Of a stretch of 64,000 bases of DNA, positions 25,046-35,053 are shown piece by piece. The position numbers and the translations under genes were made by a program. The stretch is from the NCBI RefSeq assembly GCF_021390475.1, contig NZ_JAJUWS010000013.1, positions 61,212-125,211 of the forward strand. Reading direction: 5' to 3'. This stretch comes from Streptomyces sp. ST2-7A. GTDB taxonomy: Bacteria > Actinomycetota > Actinomycetes > Streptomycetales > Streptomycetaceae. Positions within the stretch are counted from its first letter, which is position 1. The number at the start of each line of letters is the position of its first letter. The notes beneath the pieces were generated by a model. It was not told the origin of the DNA, ran no database searches, and worked only from the letters and a program-made list of their open reading frames with translations.

Positions 25046-28000
25046 GCAGCGAGATGGACGCGGGCACCTACGAGGTGCTCCGCGACCGGATGACCGGTGC
25101 CGCGGCCGAACTGGCCCGCCGCGCCCAACGACTGAACACCCGCAGGACGGAGACCTTCGGCAGCACCGAGCTGCGCCCGGTGGTCTCCGACCGGCTGCGC
25201 ACCGAGCACAACTGCGTGCCCCGCGACATCGCGCAGGTCGGCGGCCTGCTGCTGGCCGGCTACCAGGTGCGCTTCGGGCTCAAGCCCACCACGGAGGTCG
25301 GGGACGTCTTCGGCCTGCACCGCCACCACCCCGGCGCGGAGGGCGCCCGCTTCACCGCGGAACCCCTCGACGCCCTCCCCGGCCTGCTCGACGATCCCGG
25401 ATTCCTGCGCGACTTCGACAGCCTCTTCCGCTACTACCGGCAGGCCGAACTCCTCCAACTGCGGCACGTGGAAGGGCTGCTGCTCGCCGTCTTCCGAACC
25501 GGCGAGCGGCTCACCGACATCCGGGTGCTGCGCTGGCGGCTGGACCCCGACGGCACCCCGCACTACGTGGACGCCAAGGGCGAGCGCGACCACGTCTTCC
25601 CACCGGCGCACGACTTCGAGTGGATCCCCACCACCCGCGAGGACCACGTCACCGGCGACCGGCCGCACGTGGCCGTCGAGGGCGAACTCTTCGTGAGCAC
25701 CCTGGACGGCCGACTCACCGTCCGGGTGGAGGACAACACCGACACCGGGCGCGACGTCTTCTCCGAGCCGGTCGACGAGCCGTTGCAGTCCCTCGCCGAC
25801 GCGGACGTCTCCCGCGCCCGGGTGGGCGCGCTCATCCTGCTGCGCGTCCTGCCCTACAACGAGGACACCCCGCGCCACCTGGTGTACAACACCCGCACCA
25901 AGGAGGTCGTGCGCCTCGACGGCATCGGCCTCGCCTGCCGGGCCCTGCCCGAGGACCAGGGCATCGTCTTCCCCGGCGGCTACTACCTGGCCGCCGCCCC
26001 GCCCGGTTCCGCCGCCCGGGTCCTGGCCACCGCCGGTGCCGACGACACCGACCTGGAGTACACCGGCACCCTGCGCTCGCCCAACGGCGAGGACGTGTTG
26101 TACGTCTTCCACGCCCGGGCCGAGGGCCGCACCCTGCTGTTGCCCTACAACCTCATCCGCAAGGAGGTCGCCACCCCGCTGGTGACCCACGGGTACTCGC
26201 TCTTCGAGGACGGCACCATGGTCGTCTTCCGCGCCGAGGACGACGAACCCGGACGGGTCCACCCCGTGCAGGTCTGGGAGACGCCCTTCGTCTCCGACGC
26301 CCACCACGCCGAGCGCCCCGTCGGAGAGGGCCCGCTCGCCCGGGTCGGCAACGCCGAACTGGTCCGCGGCGTCTCCGACGCCCTCACCGTCGCCCGTATG
26401 GCCGACGAACTCGCCCCCGACACCGCCGTCTTCGAGGCCGTCGTCGCCGCCTGCGCGCGGCTGGCCGACCGCTACCACTGGATGCCGCTGGAGGGCATGG
26501 AGGCGCTGCACGAGCCGCTGGCGACCCTCCACGCCACCGCCGAACAGGTCATCGACGAGTACCGCCGCGTCGTCGAGCAGCGCCGCCACGCCGCGGAGTC
26601 CCTGGACCGGGCCCGCGAGGAGGCCCTCTCCCTCATCCGCCGGTCCCGGGGCGAGGCCCCCCGGGAGGCCGGGGGTTGGGTCGAACTCCTCACCGCGCTG
26701 CGCCGCGCGCAGGGCCGAGCCGAGAGCCTGCGCGAGGTGCGACGGATCGACTCCGAGGCCGTCGACGCCCTCGTCGCAGACCTCGCCGAGGCGCTGGAGG
26801 CCACCGGTCGCCGTGCCGTCTCCTTCCTCTCCCGCGAGGACGCCTTCGAGGGCCCCGCCGCCGAGATCGCCGCCCTCGGCGAACGCGCCGCCGCGATCGG
26901 TCGCACCGCCGACGCCGACCCCATCGGGGAGGAGATCACCGGGCACGCCGACGGGCTGCGCACCGTCACCGACGTCGTCGGCGGCCTCGACATCCCCGAC
27001 GCCGCCGTCCGCACCGGCCTGCTGGAGCGCGTCGGCGAGGTGCTGGGCGCGGTCAACCGGGCGCGCGCCGTCCTCGACGGCCGGCGCCGCGAACTGCTGG
27101 AGCGCGAGGGCCGTGCCGAGTTCGCCGCCGAGTTCGCCCTCCTCGGACAGGCCGTCACCGGTGCCCTCGCCTCCGCCGGGACCCCCGACGAGTGCGACGA
27201 GCAACTCGGCCGACTGCTGCTGCAACTGGAGAACCTGGAAGCCCGGTTCGGGACCTTCGACGAGTTCCTGGCCCGCCTGGAGGAGCAGCGCGAGGAGATC
27301 TACGAGACCTTCTCCGCGCGCAAACAGGCCCAACTCGACGAGCGGGCCCGGCACGCCCGCCGCGTCGCCGACGGCGCCGACCGGGTCCTGGCCACCGTCT
27401 CCCGCCGCGCCGGTTCGCTCGCCGACCTCGACGAGGTCAACGCCTGGTTCGCGGGCGACCCCCTGGTGGGCCGGGTCCGCACCGCCGCCGGGGAACTGCG
27501 CGAACTCGGCGACACCGTGCGCGCCGGGGAGTTGGAGGGCCGGCTCGCCGCCATCCGTCAGGAGGCCGTCCGGGCGCTGCGCGACCGCACCGACCTGTAC
27601 GGCCCCGACGGCACCGTGCGACTGGGCCGGCACGCCTTCGCCGTCACCGAGCAGCAGGTGGACCTGACCCTGGTGCCGGTGGGCGACACCCTCGCCTTCA
27701 CCATCACCGGCACCGATTACCGGGCGCCCCTGACCGACCCCTCGCTCGCCGGCACCCGGGTCTTCTGGGACCAGCCGCTGGTCTCCGAGTCACCGTCGGT
27801 GTACCGGGCCGAACACCTCGCCGCCGGACTGCTGGCCGAGCACGGCGCCGGGGCACTCGCCGACACCGTGCGGCGGTTGTCGGCCGAGGAGACCGGAACC
27901 GGTGTCGCCGTCGGCGACCTCCTGGATCCGGGGGCCGAGCTCACCGCGACCGACCTGGAACGACTGACCCGGGCCCTGCTGCCCACCGTGCGGCGCGCCG

Positions 28001-30030
28001 CCGAGGCCGCCTACGACGAGGGCCACGACCGGGGCGTCCACGACCACGACGCCGCCCGCCTGCTCGCCGTCCTGCTGCGCCTGCACGCCGGCGCCGACCT
28101 GCTGCGCTTCCCGCCCCGGGCGCGGGCCGACGCCCAGTTCTTCTGGAGCATGGGCACCGACCCCGCCGCGCGTCGCGCCCTGCTGACCCGGGCCCACTCC
28201 CTGGGCCGGGCCCGCCGGTTCTTCGGTACCGGCACCGCCGTCGCCGACCTGCGCGCGGAACTGACCGCGGGAGTGGAGTCCTTCACCCGCGCCACCGAAC
28301 CCGTCGGCCCCCCGGCCGGCGCCGCGCCCGCCGGTGTCCCGGAGGACCCCGCCGCGGACGACCCGGCGGCCCGCGCCGAGACCGCCGGCGCCTACCTCTT
28401 CGAGGAGTTGGCCGCCGCCGGCCCGGCGGACGCGGCCCCCGGCACCGGCCGTCGACCGGCCTTCGTCACCGGCCCCGGCGCCCGGGCCCTGCTGGAGGAC
28501 TTCCGCCTGGCCCTGGGCACCGACGGGGCCAAGGAGTTCACCGAGGACCTGCGCGCCCTGGACGGCGACCCGACGGCCGCCCGCCGACTCGCCGACGCCT
28601 GGCTCGCCGCCTTCGCCGCCGACCGGGACCGCGACGCCGGAGACGTTCCCGAGGCCGTCGCCCTGGAACTGTGCGCGGAACCGGGCAACGGCGAACCCCT
28701 CCTGCACCGGCCGCTGGACGTCCCGCTCTCCGCCGGCGTCGACGGGCTGCTGGGCACCCACGCCCGGGTGCGCGGCGGTCGGATCGAGGTGCGGCTGGAC
28801 GAGTTCCTCACCCGCACCGAACGCTTCCGCCGCCGCCGGGTCCCCGCCCACCGCGCCTGGATCCGTCGCCGCAACGCCCTGTTGGAGACCGAGCGCGAGC
28901 GCCTGCGGCTGGAGTCCTTCCGCCCCCGGGTGATGTCCGGGTTCGTCCGCAACCGGCTCATCGACGAGGTCTACCTGCCGCTGATCGGCGACAACCTCGC
29001 CAAACAGCTGGGCACCGCCGGCGAGGAGCGCCGCACCGACAGCCAGGGCCTGCTGATGCTGCTCTCACCGCCCGGTTACGGCAAGACCACGCTGATGGAG
29101 TACGTGGCGTCCCGACTCGGCCTGGTCCTGGTCAAGGTGGACGGTCCCGCGCTGGGTCACGGCACCACCTCCCTGGACCCGGCCGCCGCCCCCGACGCCG
29201 CCGCCCGCCGCGAGGTGGAGAAGCTCAACTTCGGCCTGGAGATGGGCAACAACGTCCTGCTCTACCTGGACGACATCCAGCACTGCTCGCCCGAACTCCT
29301 CCAGCGCTTCATCCCGCTGTGCGACGCGCAGCGCCGAATCGACGGCGTCGGCGCCGACGGCCGCGCCGTCACCCGCGACCTGCGGGGCAAGCGGTTCGCC
29401 GTCTGCATGGCCGGCAACCCCTTCACCGGGGGCGGCACCCGCTTCCGGGTGCCCGACATGCTCGCCAACCGCGCCGACGTGTGGAACCTCGGGGACGTCC
29501 TCTCCGGCCGGGAGGAACTGTTCGCGCTCTCCCACATCGAGAACGCCCTCACCTCCAACCCCGTCCTCGCACCCCTGGCGGGCCGGGAGCCCGCCGACGT
29601 GGACCTGCTGGTGCGGTTGGCCCGCGGCGACGCCACGGCCGACGCCGAGCACCTCTCCCACCCCTACGGCGCCGCCGACCTCGAGCAGATCCTCGCCGTC
29701 CTGGGCCGGCTGCTCCTGGTGCGACGGACCACGCTGCGGGTCAACGCCGCCTACATCGCCTCCGCGACGCAGGACGACGCCCACCGCACCGAGCCGCCGT
29801 TCCGCCTCCAGGGCTCCTACCGCAACACCAACCGCCTGGCCGAGCGCCTGGTGCCGGTGATGACGGACGAGGAGGTGGAGGCGGTGATCGACGACCACTA
29901 CCTGGCCGAGGCGCAGACCCTCACCTCGGGGGCGGAGGCCAACCTGCTCAAACTCGCCGAGCTGCGCGGACGCGTCACGCCGGAACAGGCGGCCCGCTGG
30001 GAGGAGATCAAGCGCTCCTTCCGGGAGTGA
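25042..30030 (+). CDS. giant DNA-repair-type AAA ATPase of the flotillin operon
   Basis: The 1662-residue protein resembles the large DNA repair ATPase family encoded beside flotillins. The N-terminal 500 residues form beta-rich repeats. The middle (about 480-830) is rich in Arg, Glu and Ala and probably helical or coiled. The C-terminal AAA domain has Walker A SPPGYGKTT (about residue 1342) and Walker B LLYLDDIQ (about 1405), then NPFTGGGTRF. The start ATG overlaps the expected flotillin stop. With the YqiJ-like protein and flotillin it may work at the membrane. Its substrate and any DNA role are not shown by the sequence. Confidence 0.85.
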   Translation: MSSEMDAGTYEVLRDRMTGAAAELARRAQRLNTRRTETFGSTELRPVVSDRLRTEHNCVPRDIAQVGGLLLAGYQVRFGLKPTTEVGDVFGLHRHHPGAEGARFTAEPLDALPGLLDDPGFLRDFDSLFRYYRQAELLQLRHVEGLLLAVFRTGERLTDIRVLRWRLDPDGTPHYVDAKGERDHVFPPAHDFEWIPTTREDHVTGDRPHVAVEGELFVSTLDGRLTVRVEDNTDTGRDVFSEPVDEPLQSLADADVSRARVGALILLRVLPYNEDTPRHLVYNTRTKEVVRLDGIGLACRALPEDQGIVFPGGYYLAAAPPGSAARVLATAGADDTDLEYTGTLRSPNGEDVLYVFHARAEGRTLLLPYNLIRKEVATPLVTHGYSLFEDGTMVVFRAEDDEPGRVHPVQVWETPFVSDAHHAERPVGEGPLARVGNAELVRGVSDALTVARMADELAPDTAVFEAVVAACARLADRYHWMPLEGMEALHEPLATLHATAEQVIDEYRRVVEQRRHAAESLDRAREEALSLIRRSRGEAPREAGGWVELLTALRRAQGRAESLREVRRIDSEAVDALVADLAEALEATGRRAVSFLSREDAFEGPAAEIAALGERAAAIGRTADADPIGEEITGHADGLRTVTDVVGGLDIPDAAVRTGLLERVGEVLGAVNRARAVLDGRRRELLEREGRAEFAAEFALLGQAVTGALASAGTPDECDEQLGRLLLQLENLEARFGTFDEFLARLEEQREEIYETFSARKQAQLDERARHARRVADGADRVLATVSRRAGSLADLDEVNAWFAGDPLVGRVRTAAGELRELGDTVRAGELEGRLAAIRQEAVRALRDRTDLYGPDGTVRLGRHAFAVTEQQVDLTLVPVGDTLAFTITGTDYRAPLTDPSLAGTRVFWDQPLVSESPSVYRAEHLAAGLLAEHGAGALADTVRRLSAEETGTGVAVGDLLDPGAELTATDLERLTRALLPTVRRAAEAAYDEGHDRGVHDHDAARLLAVLLRLHAGADLLRFPPRARADAQFFWSMGTDPAARRALLTRAHSLGRARRFFGTGTAVADLRAELTAGVESFTRATEPVGPPAGAAPAGVPEDPAADDPAARAETAGAYLFEELAAAGPADAAPGTGRRPAFVTGPGARALLEDFRLALGTDGAKEFTEDLRALDGDPTAARRLADAWLAAFAADRDRDAGDVPEAVALELCAEPGNGEPLLHRPLDVPLSAGVDGLLGTHARVRGGRIEVRLDEFLTRTERFRRRRVPAHRAWIRRRNALLETERERLRLESFRPRVMSGFVRNRLIDEVYLPLIGDNLAKQLGTAGEERRTDSQGLLMLLSPPGYGKTTLMEYVASRLGLVLVKVDGPALGHGTTSLDPAAAPDAAARREVEKLNFGLEMGNNVLLYLDDIQHCSPELLQRFIPLCDAQRRIDGVGADGRAVTRDLRGKRFAVCMAGNPFTGGGTRFRVPDMLANRADVWNLGDVLSGREELFALSHIENALTSNPVLAPLAGREPADVDLLVRLARGDATADAEHLSHPYGAADLEQILAVLGRLLLVRRTTLRVNAAYIASATQDDAHRTEPPFRLQGSYRNTNRLAERLVPVMTDEEVEAVIDDHYLAEAQTLTSGAEANLLKLAELRGRVTPEQAARWEEIKRSFRE

Positions 30031-30066
30031 CGGCCGGTCGACGCGTCGCGTCGTTCCGGGAACCCG

Positions 30067-31179
30067 TCAGCCGTCCCAGCGGCGCAGGCTTCCCATGATC
30101 GTCTCGATCAACTCGTCGTCGATCTCCTCGTCGTGACCGGTGTCGGTCACCAGGATCCAGGTGGCGAGGTCCGCCCGGGCGTCGCGGTAGGAGAACGCCA
30201 CGACCTTGCCCTCGGTCCAGTCGCAGGCGTCCTCCGGGTCCTCCCGGCCGCCGGAGATGGTGGCCGTCACGGTGTGGCCCTCCAACCCCTCGGTCGTGGT
30301 GAACGGCTCGGGGTCGGTGATCTCGAAGTCGCCTTCCTGGTACTGGTCGTACGAGGAGAACGCCCAGTCCCGTGCCTCGGAGGTGGCGGCGTTCGCGGTG
30401 CCGGTGGCGCCCAGGCTGCCCTTCGACCCGGCGATCACCCGGGAGGTCCAGCGCTCGGGGCACCAGTTCTCGCCGTACATGGCCGTCGCCGACATGCCCA
30501 CCAGGATGTTCGGCTCGGGGAAGTCGAAGTCGAACTCGTCCTCGTCCTCCTCTCCGGCGGTCTCCTCCGGCTCGGGTTCCTCCTCGTCCTCCACTCCCTC
30601 GCGCTCGTCCTCGATGTAGACGAACGTGTCCTCGCTGTTGGTCGACCACTCCGGCGGGACGTCGAAGGCCAGCGACCGCTTGGTGTTGGTCTGCACCAAC
30701 CAGTCATCCGCCACGATCGGTTCGATGTCGCCCCGGGTGCCCGAACGCGGGTCGTCGGGGCGCAGCGTGTTGCCGCCGCCCTCCGGCTCGGTCTCCTCCG
30801 GCTCGGGCTCGGGGGTCGGCGAGGGGCTCGCGACCGGTTCGGCGCCGCCGCCGCGCACCACCACGACCCCCGCCACCGCCACGCCGATGACCAGCACCAC
30901 CGACACCGCGATGGCCGCGATCAGCTTCCCCCGGTCCGAGGGCGGTTTGCCCGGCCCGCCCGGCACGACGGTGGGCGCCACGGCCCAGCCCTGCGTGGGC
31001 TGGGTGTAGGGGTTCGGCGGGCCCGGCGCCCCGTACTGCGGCGGTTGTTGCGTCGGGGGGCCGCTCGCGAGCCACGGGTGCTGCTGCGGACCGGTGGCCC
31101 CCGGCCGACCGTCGTCGCCCGGCGGGGGAGTGCCCGGCGGCACACCGGGCGGGGGAGGAGGCGGAGGCGGAACACTCAT
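30067..31179 (-). CDS. proline-rich single-pass membrane protein
   Basis: The 370-residue protein begins with a run of eight prolines and a Pro/Gly/Gln-rich cytoplasmic region, then one transmembrane helix (about residues 85-108). The extracellular part includes a strongly acidic stretch (about 180-215, mainly Glu and Asp) and a folded-looking C-terminal domain with two Cys. No enzyme motif is seen. It is convergent with the giant ATPase and lies beside the type VII secretion module; proteins of this build are common near such loci. Function unknown. Confidence 0.8.
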   Translation of the reverse strand: MSVPPPPPPPPGVPPGTPPPGDDGRPGATGPQQHPWLASGPPTQQPPQYGAPGPPNPYTQPTQGWAVAPTVVPGGPGKPPSDRGKLIAAIAVSVVLVIGVAVAGVVVVRGGGAEPVASPSPTPEPEPEETEPEGGGNTLRPDDPRSGTRGDIEPIVADDWLVQTNTKRSLAFDVPPEWSTNSEDTFVYIEDEREGVEDEEEPEPEETAGEEDEDEFDFDFPEPNILVGMSATAMYGENWCPERWTSRVIAGSKGSLGATGTANAATSEARDWAFSSYDQYQEGDFEITDPEPFTTTEGLEGHTVTATISGGREDPEDACDWTEGKVVAFSYRDARADLATWILVTDTGHDEEIDDELIETIMGSLRRWDG

Positions 31180-31431
31180 GGCGCAGACCCTAGAAGGGCC
31201 CCGTGCCGCCGGCCATGGCTGTCGCCGGATCGGGACACACCCGCAACCGCTTTCGTGCACACGCCACCGACCCGGTACCGGAGACCCGCTGGAGGGAGGG
31301 AAACGAGGAGGGGAACAACGGCCCCACCGATCAGGTCGACAACCGGAGCGGGCCGATGACGACGGCGAGTCCCGCCACCGCCACGACCCCCGGCCCGAGC
31401 ACCGCGCCCACCCCTCCCCTTCTCATCGCCC

Positions 31432-33288
31432 TCATCGCCGCCCGGCGTTTCCCCGTCCACCCGGGGCCTCCCGCGGGCTCGAAGCGGCCGATGCCGGGCG
31501 CTCCCACCACAGAACACTCCCCAGCAGGTGGTGCAGTGGCGGAAGTGCCGCCAGGACCCAGGCGGCGATCGCGACCCCCAGCGCCGTGCCGGCCATGGTG
31601 TCGAGAGCCCCGTCCTCGCCCCGGGCCGAGAAAGCGAAGATCATCGCGAAGGCCGGGGAGAGAACGAGGAAGATCGAGGACGAGGGGCCGGCGATGGTGC
31701 GAGGGAAGGCCGATCCGCGTCGGGCGGCACCCGCCCCCGGTTGGGCCAGGGCCGAGGCGAACGCCGCCCCGGCGTCACGCCTCGTCCGATCGGCCTCTCC
31801 AACGCGGGCCCCGGGCCTGCCCGAACGGTGCGTTTCCTCGTGGACGATCGGCACCCCGAGCAGCCGACGCAACCGCTCGCGTCTTTCCGAGCCCTCCGGG
31901 CCGGAGAACCAGTCCTGCTCGGGGAGGGCTGCCCGGGTCCTGTCACCGGAATCCCGGAACTCCAGCCGGGCCGGCGTTCCGTCCGCCGAGCCGGTTACCC
32001 GCACCAGCCTTCGGATCGCGAGTGGACCGCGCAGCGCGAAACGATGGGTGTGCCCGACCCCGTCGACGATCACCAGGTCCTGCCCATCCGCACCCACCCG
32101 GGCGGTGCGCAGGAAACGTCGGGAGACACCGGAGCGGGGGGCGGGAGAAATGCTGTCCACCAGTGCCGGGATGCGGCGTTCCCGCACCGTGACGACACCC
32201 CGCAGCACGAGTCGGGCGATCGGCGCGGAGAGGGCGGCGAGGGCGGCGACCAGGGCCGTGAACGCGGTCGGGCCGGCGAAGGTGCCGAGCGCGAAGCAGA
32301 CGAACCACACCAATGCTCCGGTGCACCGCGTCACCCGGTACCACCCGGGGAAGACCCCTGTTGCCGGTGAGAGCACCGGCGCGGCGTCGCCCCCGGCTTC
32401 GGAGAGATCCCGATGGTGGATATTGGGAACGACCTTCAACGGCAGACCCGCCGCCTCGCACAGGGCGGTGAATCCCGTGCGTTCGGCCATGGCTTCCCCC
32501 AGCGGCGCCGAGGCGGGCAGCAAGTCGGATTCCGGCAACCAGTCATCGACCCGTAGCCGGGCTCGGCAGCGACCGGTGATGTCCAGCAGGAGGAGCGTGC
32601 CGCGCGAACCGGGCCGTCCCAGTGGCTCGTACACGCTGCCGTCGCCGGTCCGGCGTTCCGGTTCGGCGATCATGACGGCGCGTGTGACGCCCTTCGGACC
32701 GACCGGTACCCGTGTTTCCCCGCCCCTGCCGTTCCGGGCGACCAGTTCCCCCGGACGGAGGAAGATCCGGGCGCGGCGGGCTGCTCCCCGGGCACCTCGC
32801 CCCCGGGCGGCGGGCCGCAACGCGGGCTCGGGTACCGGTACGACACCGGTTCCCGTCTTCCCGGCTGATTCCATCAGGGGGTCCCCCAATTCGTGGACGG
32901 CGACGCGCTCGGCGAAACGGCCGAGATCGACAAAGCCCTCGGCATCGAGAAGGGAACGCGCTTCCGGTTGTTCGCTCCCGTCGTCCGGGCTCAACCAGGA
33001 GATCTCCATACCGACATCGCTGGTGTCCACTCCCGGTGGATAGCACCCCAGCGCCCGGGTCGGGGCACTCCTGCGGTACTCCGACACGCGGCTTCGGAGC
33101 TCAGCGGACAGGGCCGAGGCGTTGGGACGGAGAATCCCGGTGATCTCCGGGACATCCTCGCCCTCGGCGGCGAGGGCCAATTCCTCCGCTTTCGCGTCGG
33201 CCCATCGATCCGGGTCGATGTCGGGGTCGAGCGGGAACTCGAACCACGGGGAGGGGTACTCCATCAGGAGTTGGACGCGGTCGGTCAC
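31432..33288 (-). CDS. type VII-associated membrane protein, possible fusion
   Basis: I do not recognise the 618-residue product as a whole. The first 140 residues are soluble and include MEYPSPWFEFPLDPDIDPDR. The rest is basic, with two adjacent membrane helices near residue 360-400 and two more at the C-terminus. Start and end look like two joined proteins, perhaps a fusion. The GTG at 33288 overlaps the reconstructed stop of the preceding gene (GTGA) and follows GAGGAG. Its place next to WXG100 genes suggests a role in type VII secretion or its effectors. Confidence 0.7.
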   Translation of the reverse strand: MTDRVQLLMEYPSPWFEFPLDPDIDPDRWADAKAEELALAAEGEDVPEITGILRPNASALSAELRSRVSEYRRSAPTRALGCYPPGVDTSDVGMEISWLSPDDGSEQPEARSLLDAEGFVDLGRFAERVAVHELGDPLMESAGKTGTGVVPVPEPALRPAARGRGARGAARRARIFLRPGELVARNGRGGETRVPVGPKGVTRAVMIAEPERRTGDGSVYEPLGRPGSRGTLLLLDITGRCRARLRVDDWLPESDLLPASAPLGEAMAERTGFTALCEAAGLPLKVVPNIHHRDLSEAGGDAAPVLSPATGVFPGWYRVTRCTGALVWFVCFALGTFAGPTAFTALVAALAALSAPIARLVLRGVVTVRERRIPALVDSISPAPRSGVSRRFLRTARVGADGQDLVIVDGVGHTHRFALRGPLAIRRLVRVTGSADGTPARLEFRDSGDRTRAALPEQDWFSGPEGSERRERLRRLLGVPIVHEETHRSGRPGARVGEADRTRRDAGAAFASALAQPGAGAARRGSAFPRTIAGPSSSIFLVLSPAFAMIFAFSARGEDGALDTMAGTALGVAIAAWVLAALPPLHHLLGSVLWWERPASAASSPREAPGGRGNAGRR

Positions 33289-33953
33289 GAGGACTCCTCT
33301 TCCCCGACCCGGACGAGGGAACGGGCCACGGCGTCGAACAGCCGGGTCAGGGCGTCGGCGAGTGCCGGTAGAGGCGTATTGAAGGACAACAGCGGCATGC
33401 CGTCCGTGTGGGGGAGCGGAAGGTGGTGGTCGAAGGCCACCGAGTGGGGCGTCCCGGGAGGTGCCTGAGGTGGGGTGCCTCCCGGCGCCGGACGCGCAGG
33501 GCGGGACCCGACGGCACATCGATCACGTCGACCTCGGTACCGGGCTCGGCCGTTGCCTCGGCGTGTTCCAGGAGTTCCTCCCCGGAACGGGCGGGAATCG
33601 CGGACGGGGGAGGAGAGTGATCAACAGGGAGGCCGGGATGGTGAGAGGTCTCGCGCCCCGGAGACACGGGTACATCTCCAGTCCTCCGTTCCGGCAGGCG
33701 TCCCCGGCGCTCTCCAGCAGCTCTTCTCGGGCGCTCGCCTTGAGGTGGGGGCGTTGTCCACCCCCCTGAAGCGCTGCCGCACCAGTCTGTCCACCGCCTC
33801 CTCGCATTCCTCCGTGGAGAGCGGGACGCGGTACCACTCCTCGGGGAGGAGGATGCGGTAGCGCACCATCGGCATCGGCGGTTCGCGGTCGGAAGCCTCT
33901 CCGGCTCCCTCCGGAGCGCCCGCCGAGTCGTCCCGATCCTGTCGCGGTGTCAT
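33285..33953 (-). pseudogene. type VII-associated gene broken by three single-base frameshifts
   Basis: Minus-strand translation gives a protein of about 222 residues only if three frame changes are allowed. It runs from VRYRILLPEEWYRVPLSTEE to HLKASAREELLESAGDACR, then SGEELLEHAEATAEPGTEVD, then SVAFDHHLPLPHTDGMPLLS and the end VRVGEEESS. Each junction (near 33750, 33610 and 33470) falls in or beside a run of four or five cytosines of the coding strand, and each is repaired by adding one C. The reconstructed stop then overlaps the GTG of the next gene. Either the gene has decayed or the assembly lost homopolymer bases. Confidence 0.72.
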
Positions 33954-34152
33954 TCGCCGTTCCTCGTCCGCGGTACGACCGGGTCACGGGGGTTCGGGAC
34001 CCGGTGGGATCAGTCGAAAGTCCTCTTGAACGCCCACCAGCCGGCCCCCGTACCGGTGCCGGTGGACACCCACCAGGCGGCCACCCGGGAGTTGAAGTTC
34101 TGGACGGCCGCCCCGGTGGCCGGTTCGCGGAAAACCTTCGGGTCGATCCGGC

Positions 34153-34614
34153 TCAACTCATTGTGAACGCCCGGATGTCCGGGTCCAGACGAGCCGGCCA
34201 GGTGAGGGTGTTGTTCGGTGTCCGGGGCACGGGGAGGAAGGAGAGCCGACGCGGTGGCATTCCCCCGAGCGCGGCGGAGATCTCCTGACCGGTCACCGTG
34301 TCCGGCACCATCGCCTCGTCGTTCGCGCGCAGCGCGGCGGCGAGTTCCCGGTCGACCGCCTCGTAGGACTCGGCGGCGAACTCGGTGATGCCCGCCAGCT
34401 TCTCCAACTCGGCGAGGAGCTTCTCCCGTCCGAGCCGCCAGTTGTCCTCGAACTCGTCGAAGACGTCGACCAGTTCCTGTGACCCCACGGTGGTGCGGTC
34501 GGCGCCGTCCAGGGGGTTGGCGGCGTTGGAGAAGGCTTCGTGGATACCGGTCAGCGCCTCGGAACACTCACGAATGCGGTCCAGATCCGCCCGGATGCCC
34601 TCGCCGTCGGCCAC
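34153..34614 (-). CDS. WXG100/EsxB-like protein with altered C-terminus
   Basis: The first 100 residues are a helical-hairpin protein of the WXG100/ESX-substrate type, with SQELVDVFDEFEDNWRLGR in the turn region. The following 50 residues, from about MVPDTVTGQE, look unlike a WXG100 tail. After the stop a different frame continues with VFREPATGAAVQNFNSRV up to 34010. One added base near 34163 would join them into a protein of about 200 residues. The true end is therefore uncertain. The position between the EsxA-like gene and other secretion genes supports an exported substrate or chaperone. Confidence 0.7.
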   Translation of the reverse strand: MADGEGIRADLDRIRECSEALTGIHEAFSNAANPLDGADRTTVGSQELVDVFDEFEDNWRLGREKLLAELEKLAGITEFAAESYEAVDRELAAALRANDEAMVPDTVTGQEISAALGGMPPRRLSFLPVPRTPNNTLTWPARLDPDIRAFTMS

Positions 34615-34753
34615 ATCGCCTCCCCGATCGTCGTCAACTCCCGATGCCCCGAACGCCCACCGGTCCCGGTAGGCCGTTCCCCGCCCGGGCGCGCGAGGGT
34701 CCGGGGGCGGCGGTGGGCCGTCCCCGGACCGTGTGACGCCCGTGGGAGGTGGG

Positions 34754-35053
34754 TCAGTTCCCCTGGATCGCGTTCTTCAGGCTGACGTCCTGCTCCTCGA
34801 AGCCGTCGGCGGCGGCGTGCAGGAAGTTGCCCATGCCCTGCATGCCCTCCAGGGTCTGCTTCACCCCGGTGCTGAACTCCTCGTACGATTCCTGGAAGGC
34901 CTTGGAGGACTCGGCGGTGACGTAGCCGTCCTCCACCAGGTTGTCCACGTAGGTCTTGAGGTCGTCGAGTTCGCGCTCCAGACGCTCGTGCTCGGAGATC
35001 AGGTGGTCCCCGGCGTCGTGCATGTCCTGATATGTAAGGCCGATGTCGGACAT
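34754..35053 (-). CDS. WXG100 family protein (EsxA-like secretion substrate)
   Basis: The 99-residue protein has two amphipathic helices and the Streptomyces EsxA pattern EDGYVTAESSKAFQESYEEF, in which the Trp of WXG is replaced. Such proteins form dimers and are exported by the EccC ATPase. It is divergent from eccC (start 35510). The ATG lies at the complement of 35051-35053. The family is about 100 residues long, so it is full length. Confidence 0.92.
   Translation of the reverse strand: MSDIGLTYQDMHDAGDHLISEHERLERELDDLKTYVDNLVEDGYVTAESSKAFQESYEEFSTGVKQTLEGMQGMGNFLHAAADGFEEQDVSLKNAIQGN

Noticed and set aside
22830..30098. A single protein of about 2400 residues reading from the flotillin through the ATPase region
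   Set aside because: After about 25030 this frame has Arg/Pro/Gly-rich shadow composition, while the other frame (25042-30030) encodes a coherent AAA protein. A missing base explains it better.
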